Shown here in pieces: positions 54,046-62,935 of a DNA stretch of 64,000 nucleotides (its first letter is position 1; the number at the start of each line of letters is the position of its first letter). The position numbers and the translations under genes are program-made. A model generated the notes under the pieces. It was not told the DNA's origin and searched no databases. It was given only the letters and a program-made list of their open reading frames with translations. This stretch comes from Tatumella punctata (GTDB lineage Bacteria; Pseudomonadota; Gammaproteobacteria; Enterobacterales; Enterobacteriaceae), in NCBI RefSeq assembly GCF_039523735.1, contig NZ_BAAAFW010000008.1, positions 1 to 64,000 on the forward strand. The letters are read 5' to 3'.

Positions 54046-55115
54046 TGGGGATTATCGAACGTTACCTGATCCGTTATCTGTTCTTCGGTTGTGCGGCTTC
54101 AGCGGCTCTGCTGTTGCCGGTTTTTTCCACGTTTAATCTGATGAGTCAGCTGGAGGATGTCACTGCCAGCGGCTATCGCTGGCCGCAGGCTCTGCTGGTG
54201 GTGGTTATGACGGTGCCGCGCACCCTGGTCGATATCGGCCCGTTTATTGCTTTACTCGGTGGTATTACCGGACTCGGGCTGCTGGCAAAAAACCAGCAAC
54301 TGACGGCGATGCGCAGTGCAGGACTTTCTGTCTGCGCCCTTGGCCGGGTGATGCTATTGGCGGGGGCGATGGCGGCCGTGATATCTGCGGCGGTCGATCA
54401 GTGGATTGCTGCACCTCTGCAGCAACAGGCGCTGGTGATCAAAGCACGCGCTCAGACCGATCTGCCGGAGGGTAAAAATACCTTATGGGCGCGGCGAAAT
54501 AATCAATTTGTTACCCTCAGATATCCGGATGCAGCCGGTGAGCCGTTTGATATTGAGATTTTCATCTACAATCCGGACTTCACCCTTAACCGCTACTGCT
54601 ATGCCCGTACCGCAACCCCTGAAAAAAATGGTTTCTGGACCTTGCATCAGGTCACCCGGAAACAATGGCGGCAGGGACAGGAAACCCTGAACAGCCTTGA
54701 ACAGACAGCGTGGCAACCGATACTCCCGGCGGCGCGTTTGCCGGATCTGATACAGCCTCCGGACAGTTTCTCAGTACAGCAGTTATGGCACTATATTGGT
54801 TATCTGCAATCCTCCGGACAACCGGACAACCAGTACCGGATTAGTTTATGGAAAAAAGCAGGACAGCCAGTGCTGATGGTGGCGATGCTGTTACTGGCCG
54901 TTCCTTTCACTCTGAATGCACCCCGCGCATCGGCAGGAGGGCGGCTGGCTGTCGGGGTCATTACCGGATTGCTGACCTATATCAGTTACCAGGTGGTACT
55001 GAGCCTCGGGTTACTGCTGTCATTCAACCCGCTGCTGACGGCACTGTTACTGCCGCTAAGTCTCCTGTTGCTGGCACTGATACTGCTGCGGCGTTTTGAC
55101 CGGTACCATCAGTAA
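54045..55115 (+). CDS. LptG-like permease, paralog
   Basis: 356 residues. MGIIERYLIRYLF start, six membrane segments and a periplasmic domain in between, like LptG. It contains KKAGQPVLMVAMLLLAVPFTL near the C-terminal half. Last gene of the operon. No LptB-type ATPase is in the window, so the general LptB would be needed. Confidence 0.88.
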   Translation: MGIIERYLIRYLFFGCAASAALLLPVFSTFNLMSQLEDVTASGYRWPQALLVVVMTVPRTLVDIGPFIALLGGITGLGLLAKNQQLTAMRSAGLSVCALGRVMLLAGAMAAVISAAVDQWIAAPLQQQALVIKARAQTDLPEGKNTLWARRNNQFVTLRYPDAAGEPFDIEIFIYNPDFTLNRYCYARTATPEKNGFWTLHQVTRKQWRQGQETLNSLEQTAWQPILPAARLPDLIQPPDSFSVQQLWHYIGYLQSSGQPDNQYRISLWKKAGQPVLMVAMLLLAVPFTLNAPRASAGGRLAVGVITGLLTYISYQVVLSLGLLLSFNPLLTALLLPLSLLLLALILLRRFDRYHQ

Positions 55116-55418
55116 CCGGCGGGGAGCGGCGCGCCCTGTCCCTGCGCGGGCATTTTCCCTGGAAGGGTTAAGCGACACAAAAATATACATAATCAAACAT
55201 TTTTCCTGTGCTGCTGCCCGCCTGGTGCAATACGCGGTTCAGACGGGTTCCCACTGCAGCAACACAGCCTGTCAGGCTGAGCCATTAATTGACAGTTGCG
55301 CAAAAGGTACCTAGCTTTAGCTGCTGTATGGTGATGGCGTGACCGGCAGCATATTGCCGAAACAGACCCGGTAGTTGCTGCCAGTGACAGAGGTTTCCTG
55401 AAAGCGGGTTAATCCGGT
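55116..55418. other. Intergenic stretch before the Tlc-like carrier
   Basis: 303 bp without a gene. TTGACA (55289-55294) with a 17-bp spacer and TAGCTT (55312-55317) is a fair sigma-70 promoter for the gene at 55419. No terminator hairpin of note. Confidence 0.45.
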
Positions 55419-56765
55419 ATGGTGAATCTAAACAAATTCAGACAGGGGCCGCAGACGAAAGCACGGGTACTGGCATTTTTCAATATCAGGCCTGAAGAGT
55501 GGCAGCCTTTGCTCTGGTGTATGGCTTATATCTTCTGCCTGTTATGTTCCTACTATATTTTACGGCCAGTCAGAGACACGCTGGGTGTTGAAGGAGGAGT
55601 GCATAACCTGCAATGGTTATTCACTGCCACATTACTCTGTATGCTGGTGCTGAATATTCCCTTTTCGGCGTTATCCCGTTCGGTTCCGCGGCAGCGTCTT
55701 ATCCCGCTGATTTATTACTTTTTTGTCATTAATTTACTGATTTTTGCTGCACTGATGTACTGGTTACCGGCCGGTGAACGGGTGTGGGCGGGGCGGTTGT
55801 TTTTTGTCTGGGTGTCTGTATTTAACCTGTATGCGGTTTCCGTATTCTGGGTGCTGGTGTCGGATTTATTCAGTACCGAGCGTGCCGGACGGTTGTTTGC
55901 CCTGATGGCAGCCGGTGCCACTGTCGGTGCTATCGGGGGCTCTTTTCTGACAACCCTGTTTGCCCGTCTGCTGAATATCAGCGGACTATTGCTGTGTTCG
56001 GCACTGCTGTTGTTATGCGCCATATTTTGTGTACGGCGGTTAATTCATCATTCCTGCGGGCTGAGCCGATCCGCTGCGACTGATACCTCAGTCAGTCGCG
56101 ACAATGACGCCCCGGCCCTCGGCGGCAGTATTTTTGCCGGTATCACACATACTTTCCGTTCGCCGTACCTCAGGAATATCTGTCTGTATATGTTGTTGTT
56201 TTCCACGACATCGACCCTGTTGTATTTTCGGCAGGCGGATTTGGTCAGACATGCGTTTAACAGTGAAGATGCCCGCACCACTTTCTTTGCAGCCACCGAC
56301 CTCGCGGTCAATATCCTGACACTACTGACCCAGGTTTTTATCGCCAGCCGGTTGCTTAACCGTTATGGCACGGCTCTGGTGCTCTGTTTTCTGCCGGTTC
56401 TGACCATCATCGGTTTTTTATCGTTATCTCTGTGGCCGACCCTGCTGGCGGTCATGCTGTTCAGCATATTCCGCCGTGCCGGGAATTTTGCCCTGGCCCG
56501 GCCGGCGCGTGAGGTGTTGTTTACCGTGTTACAACGGGAAGATAAATACAAAGCGAAAAGTTTTATTGATACGGCTGTGTACCGGGCGGGTGATCAGGTG
56601 GGTGCCTGGAGCTGGGCGGCGATGGGGGCCATCGGTATACCGGTGGCTCTGATGGCGTGGGTGGCAGTGCCTCTGTCATTACTGTGGTGGGTTAACAGTT
56701 TATGGCTGGGACGCAGACAGCGGGTGATTGCTGATCACCATCGCCGGCAGCCTGAACAGTACTGA
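55419..56765 (+). CDS. Tlc/NTP-NDP-antiporter-like membrane carrier
   Basis: 448 residues, twelve transmembrane segments. LLCSYYILRPVRDTLG and RPAREVLFTVLQREDKYKAKSFIDTAVYRAGD are shared with MFS-like ATP/ADP translocase (Tlc) family proteins found in free-living bacteria. In free-living hosts it cannot steal ATP, so nucleotide or another anion exchange is unclear. It has its own likely promoter but lies directly after the lipid operon. Confidence 0.75.
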   Translation: MVNLNKFRQGPQTKARVLAFFNIRPEEWQPLLWCMAYIFCLLCSYYILRPVRDTLGVEGGVHNLQWLFTATLLCMLVLNIPFSALSRSVPRQRLIPLIYYFFVINLLIFAALMYWLPAGERVWAGRLFFVWVSVFNLYAVSVFWVLVSDLFSTERAGRLFALMAAGATVGAIGGSFLTTLFARLLNISGLLLCSALLLLCAIFCVRRLIHHSCGLSRSAATDTSVSRDNDAPALGGSIFAGITHTFRSPYLRNICLYMLLFSTTSTLLYFRQADLVRHAFNSEDARTTFFAATDLAVNILTLLTQVFIASRLLNRYGTALVLCFLPVLTIIGFLSLSLWPTLLAVMLFSIFRRAGNFALARPAREVLFTVLQREDKYKAKSFIDTAVYRAGDQVGAWSWAAMGAIGIPVALMAWVAVPLSLLWWVNSLWLGRRQRVIADHHRRQPEQY

Positions 56766-56813
56766 TCAGCCCTGTTCAGACTCTCTGTCTGCCTGAGGGG
56801 TTAACCACAGAGG

Positions 56814-57545
56814 TCAGTACAGGGTAATCAGTTCCAGAGACGCTACCTGCTGTTGCCAGCGCTGAAACTGCTCTGCCTGTGCAGCCGTCAGTGGGGCACC
56901 GGTCACCAGTAACCATTTTTTATCGGGGAAAGTCACCGGGGCCGGGGTGGCAGCGGGCCGGGGAAGAACATCCAGCCGCAGACCTTTTCCGGTCCGTTTC
57001 AGCGCTTCGAGCCAGACTTCACAAGGGTCTGCCAGCAGCCAGCCGCCGATCAGAATATTATCGCCCGCGACTTTTTTATCACCCTCCAGACAAAAAGAAG
57101 TGTAGGCAATAATAATACCGTCGAGGATTTCCCGCAGGGTGAGCATGGCCGGAATGTTGGCGGAGAGTTGACTGCGCAGCGGGCGCAGAACCTCAGTCAC
57201 CAGTTCCGGCCGCGGATATTCGCGGCCAGCGTCATAAACTATCTGGCGCAGTGCATCGATTTTTCCCTCTTTCAGGCGTTGCAGCATCTTTTCCTGCAGG
57301 GACAGCCAGTTATTGGTCAGGCCGGTTTCCGGGCGGCTAAGCAGGGGTTTTACCTGACTGACCGGTACCCCTTTTCTTAGCCAGTCGAGAATTTTCAGGG
57401 CCAGCCGGACATCATCATCTGTGTACATACGGTGCCCGCCTTCGGTTCTCTGCGGGGTCAGTAAGCCATAACGACGCTGCCAGGCGCGCAGCGTGGTCGC
57501 ATTTATCCCGCACAGCCGGGAAAATTCACCAATCGAGTAAAACAT
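56814..57545 (-). CDS. mlrA: MlrA, MerR-type activator of curli/biofilm genes
   Basis: 243 residues, same length as E. coli MlrA. MerR HTH SIGEFSRLCGINATTLRAWQRRYGLLTPQRTEGGHRMY, then a C-terminal sensing domain. MlrA works under RpoS and c-di-GMP enzymes to switch on csgD. Convergent with the Tlc-like gene. Confidence 0.85.
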   Translation of the reverse strand: MFYSIGEFSRLCGINATTLRAWQRRYGLLTPQRTEGGHRMYTDDDVRLALKILDWLRKGVPVSQVKPLLSRPETGLTNNWLSLQEKMLQRLKEGKIDALRQIVYDAGREYPRPELVTEVLRPLRSQLSANIPAMLTLREILDGIIIAYTSFCLEGDKKVAGDNILIGGWLLADPCEVWLEALKRTGKGLRLDVLPRPAATPAPVTFPDKKWLLVTGAPLTAAQAEQFQRWQQQVASLELITLY

Positions 57546-57895
57546 GCAGTACGCCGGTTAAAAAATAAAGTATGTAATATACTACGAAATTTATCTGTTC
57601 TGTTAGCCGCTGCAGGGCAACCGGCCAGTGACTAATCAGTTTTTCATCGACGCAGTGACTGGCGAAAAAAAACCGCCACCAGCCGGTTGCCGGTGCGGTA
57701 ATCGTTTTTCCCGGGACCTGACCAATTACCCGCAGAATATATCCGGATCTGAAAAATTCTCGATCCGGATCAATATATTATTCCCGGCGGGCAGTAACCT
57801 GTGGCGCTTACATAGTGTGTTCGGAAATGGTGGTTTCAGGTGGTGACTTTCATCTCCGGACAAGATAAGCATTCTGTTTAACCAAAGGCTAAGAT
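57546..57895. other. Intergenic stretch upstream of mlrA and the GNAT gene
   Basis: 350 bp holding divergent promoters. AT-rich start next to mlrA (GTAATATACTACG). Nothing like a terminator or small RNA gene is evident. Confidence 0.35.
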
Positions 57896-58405
57896 GTGTT
57901 GATTCGCAGTGCCAGACCTTCCGATGCAGAGCCGCTGTCTCTGTTAGCAGAACGTACCTTCCGGGATACTTTTCAGGACGGTAATACAGCACAAGATATG
58001 GAACTTCATTGCCGGGAAAGTTACGGTAAAGCAATTCAGCTCAGGGAAATCCAGACCCCCGGCCAGGTCACTCTGGTCTGTGAAGATCACGGAGAGCTGG
58101 CCGGATATGCCCGGCTGCGGTGGGAAGAGTTTCCGGCCTGTATCAATAGCCAGCAAGCGGGTGAAATTCTGTGTTTGTATATGGATAAGCAGTATCATGG
58201 TAGCGGCCTGGCCCATGACCTGATGCGCGCCTGCCTGCGGGAACTTGAGCAGAAAGGTTCAGATATTGCCTGGCTTGGTGTATGGGAGCATAACCCGCGA
58301 GCGATCAGTTTTTATAAAAAATCCGGCTTTACTGAAGCAGGCGAACATATTTTTCAGGTTGGTTCAGATCCCCAACGGGATATTATTATGATGCGAACAC
58401 TGTAG
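57896..58405 (+). CDS. GNAT-family acetyltransferase
   Basis: 169 residues from GTG 57896 (AAAGG upstream). N-acetyltransferase core with acetyl-CoA loop QYHGSGLAHDLM and C-terminal WLGVWEHNPRAISFYKKSGF. The pattern is of the PaiA-like branch. Substrate not known. Confidence 0.85.
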   Translation: MLIRSARPSDAEPLSLLAERTFRDTFQDGNTAQDMELHCRESYGKAIQLREIQTPGQVTLVCEDHGELAGYARLRWEEFPACINSQQAGEILCLYMDKQYHGSGLAHDLMRACLRELEQKGSDIAWLGVWEHNPRAISFYKKSGFTEAGEHIFQVGSDPQRDIIMMRTL

Positions 58406-58597
58406 CCGGGAACGCTGACGATCATTGCCTGACTTTGCAGGAAATATGACCGGGGGCAGGGGAGAGTGCCTTGCCACCCGGTGCAACTGTATTTTCAGCG
58501 AGGCGTTGAGCTGTGGAGATGATATAAGTCTGCGTGAGCAGAGATCAGACTGTTTTTTATCCCATAGCAAAAAACGCCATATCAGGTGTCAATATCA

Positions 58598-59704
58598 TCA
58601 GCTTATTTTTATATCATCCATATCGATATCCTCTTCTTCAGAACTGTCATCTGTTATAACGTCACGCGGCACGTTTTTCTTGATAATGGCATAGACGACA
58701 CCAGTGACAAGGATATTGACCAGTAATGCCATAACACCCGCCATAGGTTGTGACATGGTAGGTATCATCAAAACCCCGCCAAAGGGTACTGTTGCATCAG
58801 CACCATATACCATCGTGATAGCGCCACCACAGGCACCGCCGATGGCTGCGGCAGAAACACCGCGAACAATATCATTCATCACTATAGGTATGGACCCTTC
58901 GACAATATTCACAATGCCCATCGGAACTGCCGATTTTAATGTTTCGATTTCTGCGTTGTTATAAATATTTTTACGCAGCAGCCGGGCAATAAAATAAGCG
59001 AGTCCGAAACCAACAGGTGTTGCTGTATTAACCAACTGCAGGGCAGTAATGGGCTCATTGATGCCCTGAGCCTGGAGTGTCAGAACGAAGGCAAAACAGG
59101 TTTTATTGATCGGGCCGCCAAAGTCGACAATACACAAAGCACCAATAACCGCACCCAGAACCAGATTAGAGGAAGTCCCCATATTTCGCAGCAAAGATGT
59201 CAGAGCATCGGTAAAAATACCAATAGGTGTTCCTATGATATACAGCATGACCAGACAGCTGATAACCGATGCGAAAAAAGGCACAATCAGTGTCGGCATT
59301 AAACCACGGGCCCAGTCCGGGACTTTCACATTTTTAATAATCGTAACTGCTATATATCCGGCAATGTAGCCGCCGATCATACCACCGATAAACCCCGCAC
59401 TAATCTCATTCGCGGCCAGTCCTGTGACAAAACCCGGCGCAATACCGGGTTTACCGGCGATAGAGCCGGAAATCCCGATAGCGATAACCACCGGTAAAAG
59501 TCCCAGCGCCCTGGCGCCCAGGGTGGCAAAAGCCTGCCATAAATCAAACTGGCCCGGCAATAAAGTCTGCTGAACAGTTCCTCCGAGGCCCATCCCAATA
59601 GCAATAATAAAGCCGGAACCGCAGACAATGGGAATTAAAAAGGAGATAGCCGTCAGCAGATGGCCTTTAGGGTTCGCTGCTTTCCATATTTTTTTTATAC
59701 TCAT
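58598..59704 (-). CDS. Fructose-type PTS IIC
   Basis: 368 residues, about nine transmembrane segments. GKPGIAPGFVTGLAA, VDFGGPINKTCFAF and NIVEGSIPIVMNDIVR are the IIC motifs of fructose-type permeases (FrvB/FrwC/FryC-like). Its acidic tail DDSSEEEDIDMDD is unusual. Last gene of the operon. Confidence 0.88.
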   Translation of the reverse strand: MSIKKIWKAANPKGHLLTAISFLIPIVCGSGFIIAIGMGLGGTVQQTLLPGQFDLWQAFATLGARALGLLPVVIAIGISGSIAGKPGIAPGFVTGLAANEISAGFIGGMIGGYIAGYIAVTIIKNVKVPDWARGLMPTLIVPFFASVISCLVMLYIIGTPIGIFTDALTSLLRNMGTSSNLVLGAVIGALCIVDFGGPINKTCFAFVLTLQAQGINEPITALQLVNTATPVGFGLAYFIARLLRKNIYNNAEIETLKSAVPMGIVNIVEGSIPIVMNDIVRGVSAAAIGGACGGAITMVYGADATVPFGGVLMIPTMSQPMAGVMALLVNILVTGVVYAIIKKNVPRDVITDDSSEEEDIDMDDIKIS

Positions 59705-59751
59705 AACTTACACCCTTTAATTTATATTGGGTAAGCATTAGTGAATAACTA

Positions 59752-60060
59752 TCAATTGACTAATGCACTGAGTTTTTCGATCAGTTTGTTCGGCGATTTG
59801 ACTGCGATTTCGGTGGAAACTTTAACGATTTTTTTCCCCGCGAAACGCTCTTCTCCGGAAATCTGCACGTCAGCAGCTAACAGCACGATATCTGCGCTGG
59901 CAATTTCATCAGCAGTCAGGGGATTTTCGATGCCAATGGTACCCTGGGTTTCGATCTTCACATTATGCCCGGCCTTTTTGGCGGCAATCTCAATCTTTTT
60001 CTGCGCAATATAGGTATGTGCAATGCCTACGGTACAGGCAGTAACGCCTACAATATTCAT
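59752..60060 (-). CDS. Fructose-type PTS IIB
   Basis: 102 residues. Phosphocysteine Cys9 in GVTACTVGIAHTYIA. Stand-alone IIB, following the IIA gene and 47 bp before the IIC gene. Confidence 0.92.
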   Translation of the reverse strand: MNIVGVTACTVGIAHTYIAQKKIEIAAKKAGHNVKIETQGTIGIENPLTADEIASADIVLLAADVQISGEERFAGKKIVKVSTEIAVKSPNKLIEKLSALVN

Positions 60061-60142
60061 TGGTATTCTCCATAATGTTTCAATGTTTTTAACTTATTGC
60101 ATCACGGGCGAAACCCGCTGCCGGATAACATCAGCGGTGATG

Positions 60143-60601
60143 CTATTTATCTTCAGAATTAAATAACTGAATAATTTTTTTTGGTTCCGTTTCCTTAAGT
60201 AATCTGGATATGATTTCTTCATCGGCCAGTGAGGCTGAAACCTGTGCTAATAAACGGATATGGGCAGTGTTTTGATCTTCCGGGCGAACAGCAAACAGGA
60301 TAATACAGCGGACATCGCTGCCATCCATCGTTTCCCAGGGGATTTGTTGCCGGGTGCGTCCGATAGCCAGGGCAGTACGGGCGACTCCCGATGATTTTCC
60401 ATGCGGAATAGCAATATGATTTTCGAAACCGGTTGAACCCTGGGCTTCACGCAGCCATACATCGCGGATAAATTCATCTTTGTTAATTATGGCACCATCC
60501 CTGACTAACATATTTGTAAGTTCTTCGATGGCTTGCTGTTTGGTTGTGGCCATCATCTCTGAACAGATATTATTGACAGAAAGCACTTCGGAAATATCCA
60601 T
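60143..60601 (-). CDS. Fructose-type PTS IIA
   Basis: 152 residues. Phosphohistidine His67 in IAIPHGKSSGV; the second family His is in QNTAHIRLL. Accepts phosphate from HPr. 75 bp after the epimerase gene. Confidence 0.92.
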   Translation of the reverse strand: MDISEVLSVNNICSEMMATTKQQAIEELTNMLVRDGAIINKDEFIRDVWLREAQGSTGFENHIAIPHGKSSGVARTALAIGRTRQQIPWETMDGSDVRCIILFAVRPEDQNTAHIRLLAQVSASLADEEIISRLLKETEPKKIIQLFNSEDK

Positions 60602-60676
60602 AACTTACCTTCTTTACTAATGGGTGAGAGTTAATTATCGTATATACAACATGACCTGAATATATTTCCTGTGGTG

Positions 60677-61354
60677 TCAGTGGTCAGTCTGGTTTCGGAA
60701 TATATCCAGCATTCTATCCCATGCCAGCCCGATATCTGAATGCAAAGAAAAGAGGCCGGAGGTTCCAACGATATATACATCCACCCCTGATGTTGCGATC
60801 CTGGCGAATGTTTTTTCATTACATGACCCGTCAATTTCAGTCAGGTAGTGGTAATTATTATTCTCACGCATACTGATGAGTTTTTTTATTTTTCTCAGTG
60901 ACTGCGGGATGAATTTCTGGCCTGCGTAACCGGGGTCTACGGACATCACAGTCACTTTGTCCAGCAGGTGTGCATATTCACTAATACTTTCTGCCGGAGT
61001 CGCCGGGTTAAGCACCACACCACATTTTCTGCCGGCATCTTTAATCAGATTAAGCAGTCGAAATATTTTGTTATTCGCCGTCTCCGGGTGGAAGCTGATA
61101 ATGTCAGCGCCGGCATTCAGACACAGGGGAATAATATCTTCCGGATGGTTAACCATCAGATGGACATCAATAGGGACTGTAGTGATTTTTTTCAGATTCT
61201 CAATAAAGAAAGGGGAGAGGGTGATATTACGGACATAGTTACCATCCATAATATCGACATGATAAAAATCGGCTTTGTTATTCATTGCAAGGATCTGTTC
61301 TCTGAACTGTGTCAGGTCCATACACATTAATGAAGGTGAAAATTTTGCATGCAT
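60677..61354 (-). CDS. alsE: Ribulose/allulose-6-phosphate 3-epimerase, AlsE-like
   Basis: 225 residues. TIM-barrel epimerase with SPSLMCMDL, HVDIMDGNYV, HLMVNHPED, MSVDPGYAGQKF and IDGSCN, nearer to E. coli AlsE (D-allulose-6-phosphate 3-epimerase) than to Rpe. Metal ligands His32, Asp34, His64 region and Asp in VDPG are in place. Indicates that the imported sugar phosphate is a ketose needing C3 inversion. 24 bp after the ula-type IIC. Confidence 0.85.
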   Translation of the reverse strand: MHAKFSPSLMCMDLTQFREQILAMNNKADFYHVDIMDGNYVRNITLSPFFIENLKKITTVPIDVHLMVNHPEDIIPLCLNAGADIISFHPETANNKIFRLLNLIKDAGRKCGVVLNPATPAESISEYAHLLDKVTVMSVDPGYAGQKFIPQSLRKIKKLISMRENNNYHYLTEIDGSCNEKTFARIATSGVDVYIVGTSGLFSLHSDIGLAWDRMLDIFRNQTDH

Positions 61355-61378
61355 AAATTGCCTCCCGTATAAAATGAG

Positions 61379-62641
61379 TTAGTTAAAAATTGTCATAATA
61401 TGACTCAGGATAATCCCGATAATGCCGAAATCAGCATCACCAAAGGTGGTGGAGCTCAGCCCCATATTGCCCATCATCGGTAACAGAATGGCTGGCAGGA
61501 ACGAAATCAGCAGGCCGTGGGAAAAAGAGCCGGCCACTGCACCGCGGCGCCCGCCAGTGATGTTGCCGTAAACCCCCGCCGTTGCACCGCAAAAAAAATG
61601 CGGAACCAGCCCGGGGACGATGACACTCAGACCGAACAGCGGGCAGAGAAACATACTTACCAGCCCTGCAGAAAAACTGGACAGAAATCCGACGATGACT
61701 GCATTGGGCGCAAAAGGGAAAACGGTCGGACAGTCCAGCGCGGGTTTTGCATTTTTCACTAATTTGTCAGCAATACCTTTAAACGCCGGTACAATTTCAG
61801 CTATCACCATACGTACGCCTGCCAGGATGATATAGACGCCAGCGGCAAAAGTAAGGGACTGAATAACGGCGAAGATAATATAGTTCTGACCTGCGCTCAG
61901 GGTTTCTTCAACAAAGGATTTACCCGCAACGGTCACTAACACCAGAAAAAGGGCCATCATGGTGAGTGCTATTGCGACAGACGAGTCTCGCAGGAAGTTC
62001 AGGGAGTCAGGAACCTTAACCTCTTCAATCGAAGGGCTTCCTTTCCCTGTGACTTTACCAATAAGGGCGGCGAGCAGGTAGCCGGCAGAGCCAAAATGCC
62101 CCAATGCGAGGTCGTCAGAGTGAGTAATTTTCCGGGTAAAGGGCTGTAGAATGGCCGGTGAAATAACCATCATTGCGCCAAGAGTGATTGAGCCGGCTGC
62201 CACCACAATGGGAGCTGACAAACCTCCGGCAGATAAGACCACGGCCAGCATTGCAGCCATATAGAGCGTATGATGCCCGGTCAGGAAAATATATTTCAAT
62301 GGTGTCAGGCGTGCGAGGAGGATATTGATAAGCATCCCTGATACCATAATCATGGCGGTAGCAGTACCGTAATCTTTCTGTGCCAGGACCGCCATGGCAT
62401 CAGTATTAGGAACGACGCCCTGAAGGTGGAAAGAGTGTCCAAATAACTGACTGAAGGTTGTTAATGTACTGGCGATGATACCTGCACCGGCAGTCAGAAT
62501 AACAAAACCCATTATTGTTTTTAATGTACCGGCAATAATTTCAGAGATGGCTCTCTTTTGTAATAATAGTCCGGTCAGTGAAAACACGCCGACCAATATC
62601 GCCGGTGTCCCTAACACATCGTAAATAAGGAACTGAAGCAT
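61379..62641 (-). CDS. Ascorbate-type PTS IIC (UlaA-like)
   Basis: 420 residues, about eleven transmembrane segments. GTLKTIMGFVILTAGAGIIAS, FAPNAVIVGFLSSF and VIVPGLVPHFFCGATAGVYGN are UlaA-type stretches. Paired with the split IIB gene 30 bp upstream. Substrate possibly a pentitol or sugar acid, not necessarily ascorbate. Confidence 0.88.
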   Translation of the reverse strand: MLQFLIYDVLGTPAILVGVFSLTGLLLQKRAISEIIAGTLKTIMGFVILTAGAGIIASTLTTFSQLFGHSFHLQGVVPNTDAMAVLAQKDYGTATAMIMVSGMLINILLARLTPLKYIFLTGHHTLYMAAMLAVVLSAGGLSAPIVVAAGSITLGAMMVISPAILQPFTRKITHSDDLALGHFGSAGYLLAALIGKVTGKGSPSIEEVKVPDSLNFLRDSSVAIALTMMALFLVLVTVAGKSFVEETLSAGQNYIIFAVIQSLTFAAGVYIILAGVRMVIAEIVPAFKGIADKLVKNAKPALDCPTVFPFAPNAVIVGFLSSFSAGLVSMFLCPLFGLSVIVPGLVPHFFCGATAGVYGNITGGRRGAVAGSFSHGLLISFLPAILLPMMGNMGLSSTTFGDADFGIIGIILSHIMTIFN

Positions 62642-62671
62642 AATATACTCCGCGAATCAGATAACGAGCCT

Positions 62672-62935
62672 TCAAATATTTTCTTCCAGAATATCTGTTA
62701 TTTTTATTATCCAAAAGATGACTCAGCCCGAAGACCTTTGCAGAATGGCCACTGAGATGGCGGGCAATATCTTTTGCGCTGAGGATAATATCAGCCACTT
62801 CGCTTTTTGCAGAGCTGACATCTGTGTGGCTGACATCTGCCTGTCTGTTTGTCTCTCGCAGGATTTTTTTACATTCATTTCGACAATAAAGCTGCTGCCT
62901 GGTCCGTTACCACATACAATCAGTGCTTTATTCAT
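62672..62935 (-). pseudogene. Ascorbate/lactose-type PTS IIB, split by two indels
   Basis: Frame 0 opens MNKALIVCGNGPGSSFIVEM with phosphocysteine Cys8 and closes ITDILEENI-TGA (62674-62672). The middle part (ILRETNRQADVSHTDVSSA, ADIILSAKDIARHL) reads only in the -1 frame. The shifts fall in the A7 run (62870-62864, one A too few) and the A5 run (62705-62701, one A too many). Corrected, the product has 87 residues, normal for a IIB, and lies 30 bp before ulaA-like. Homopolymer sequencing errors, programmed frameshift at A_AAA_AAA, or a true pseudogene are possible. Confidence 0.8.
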
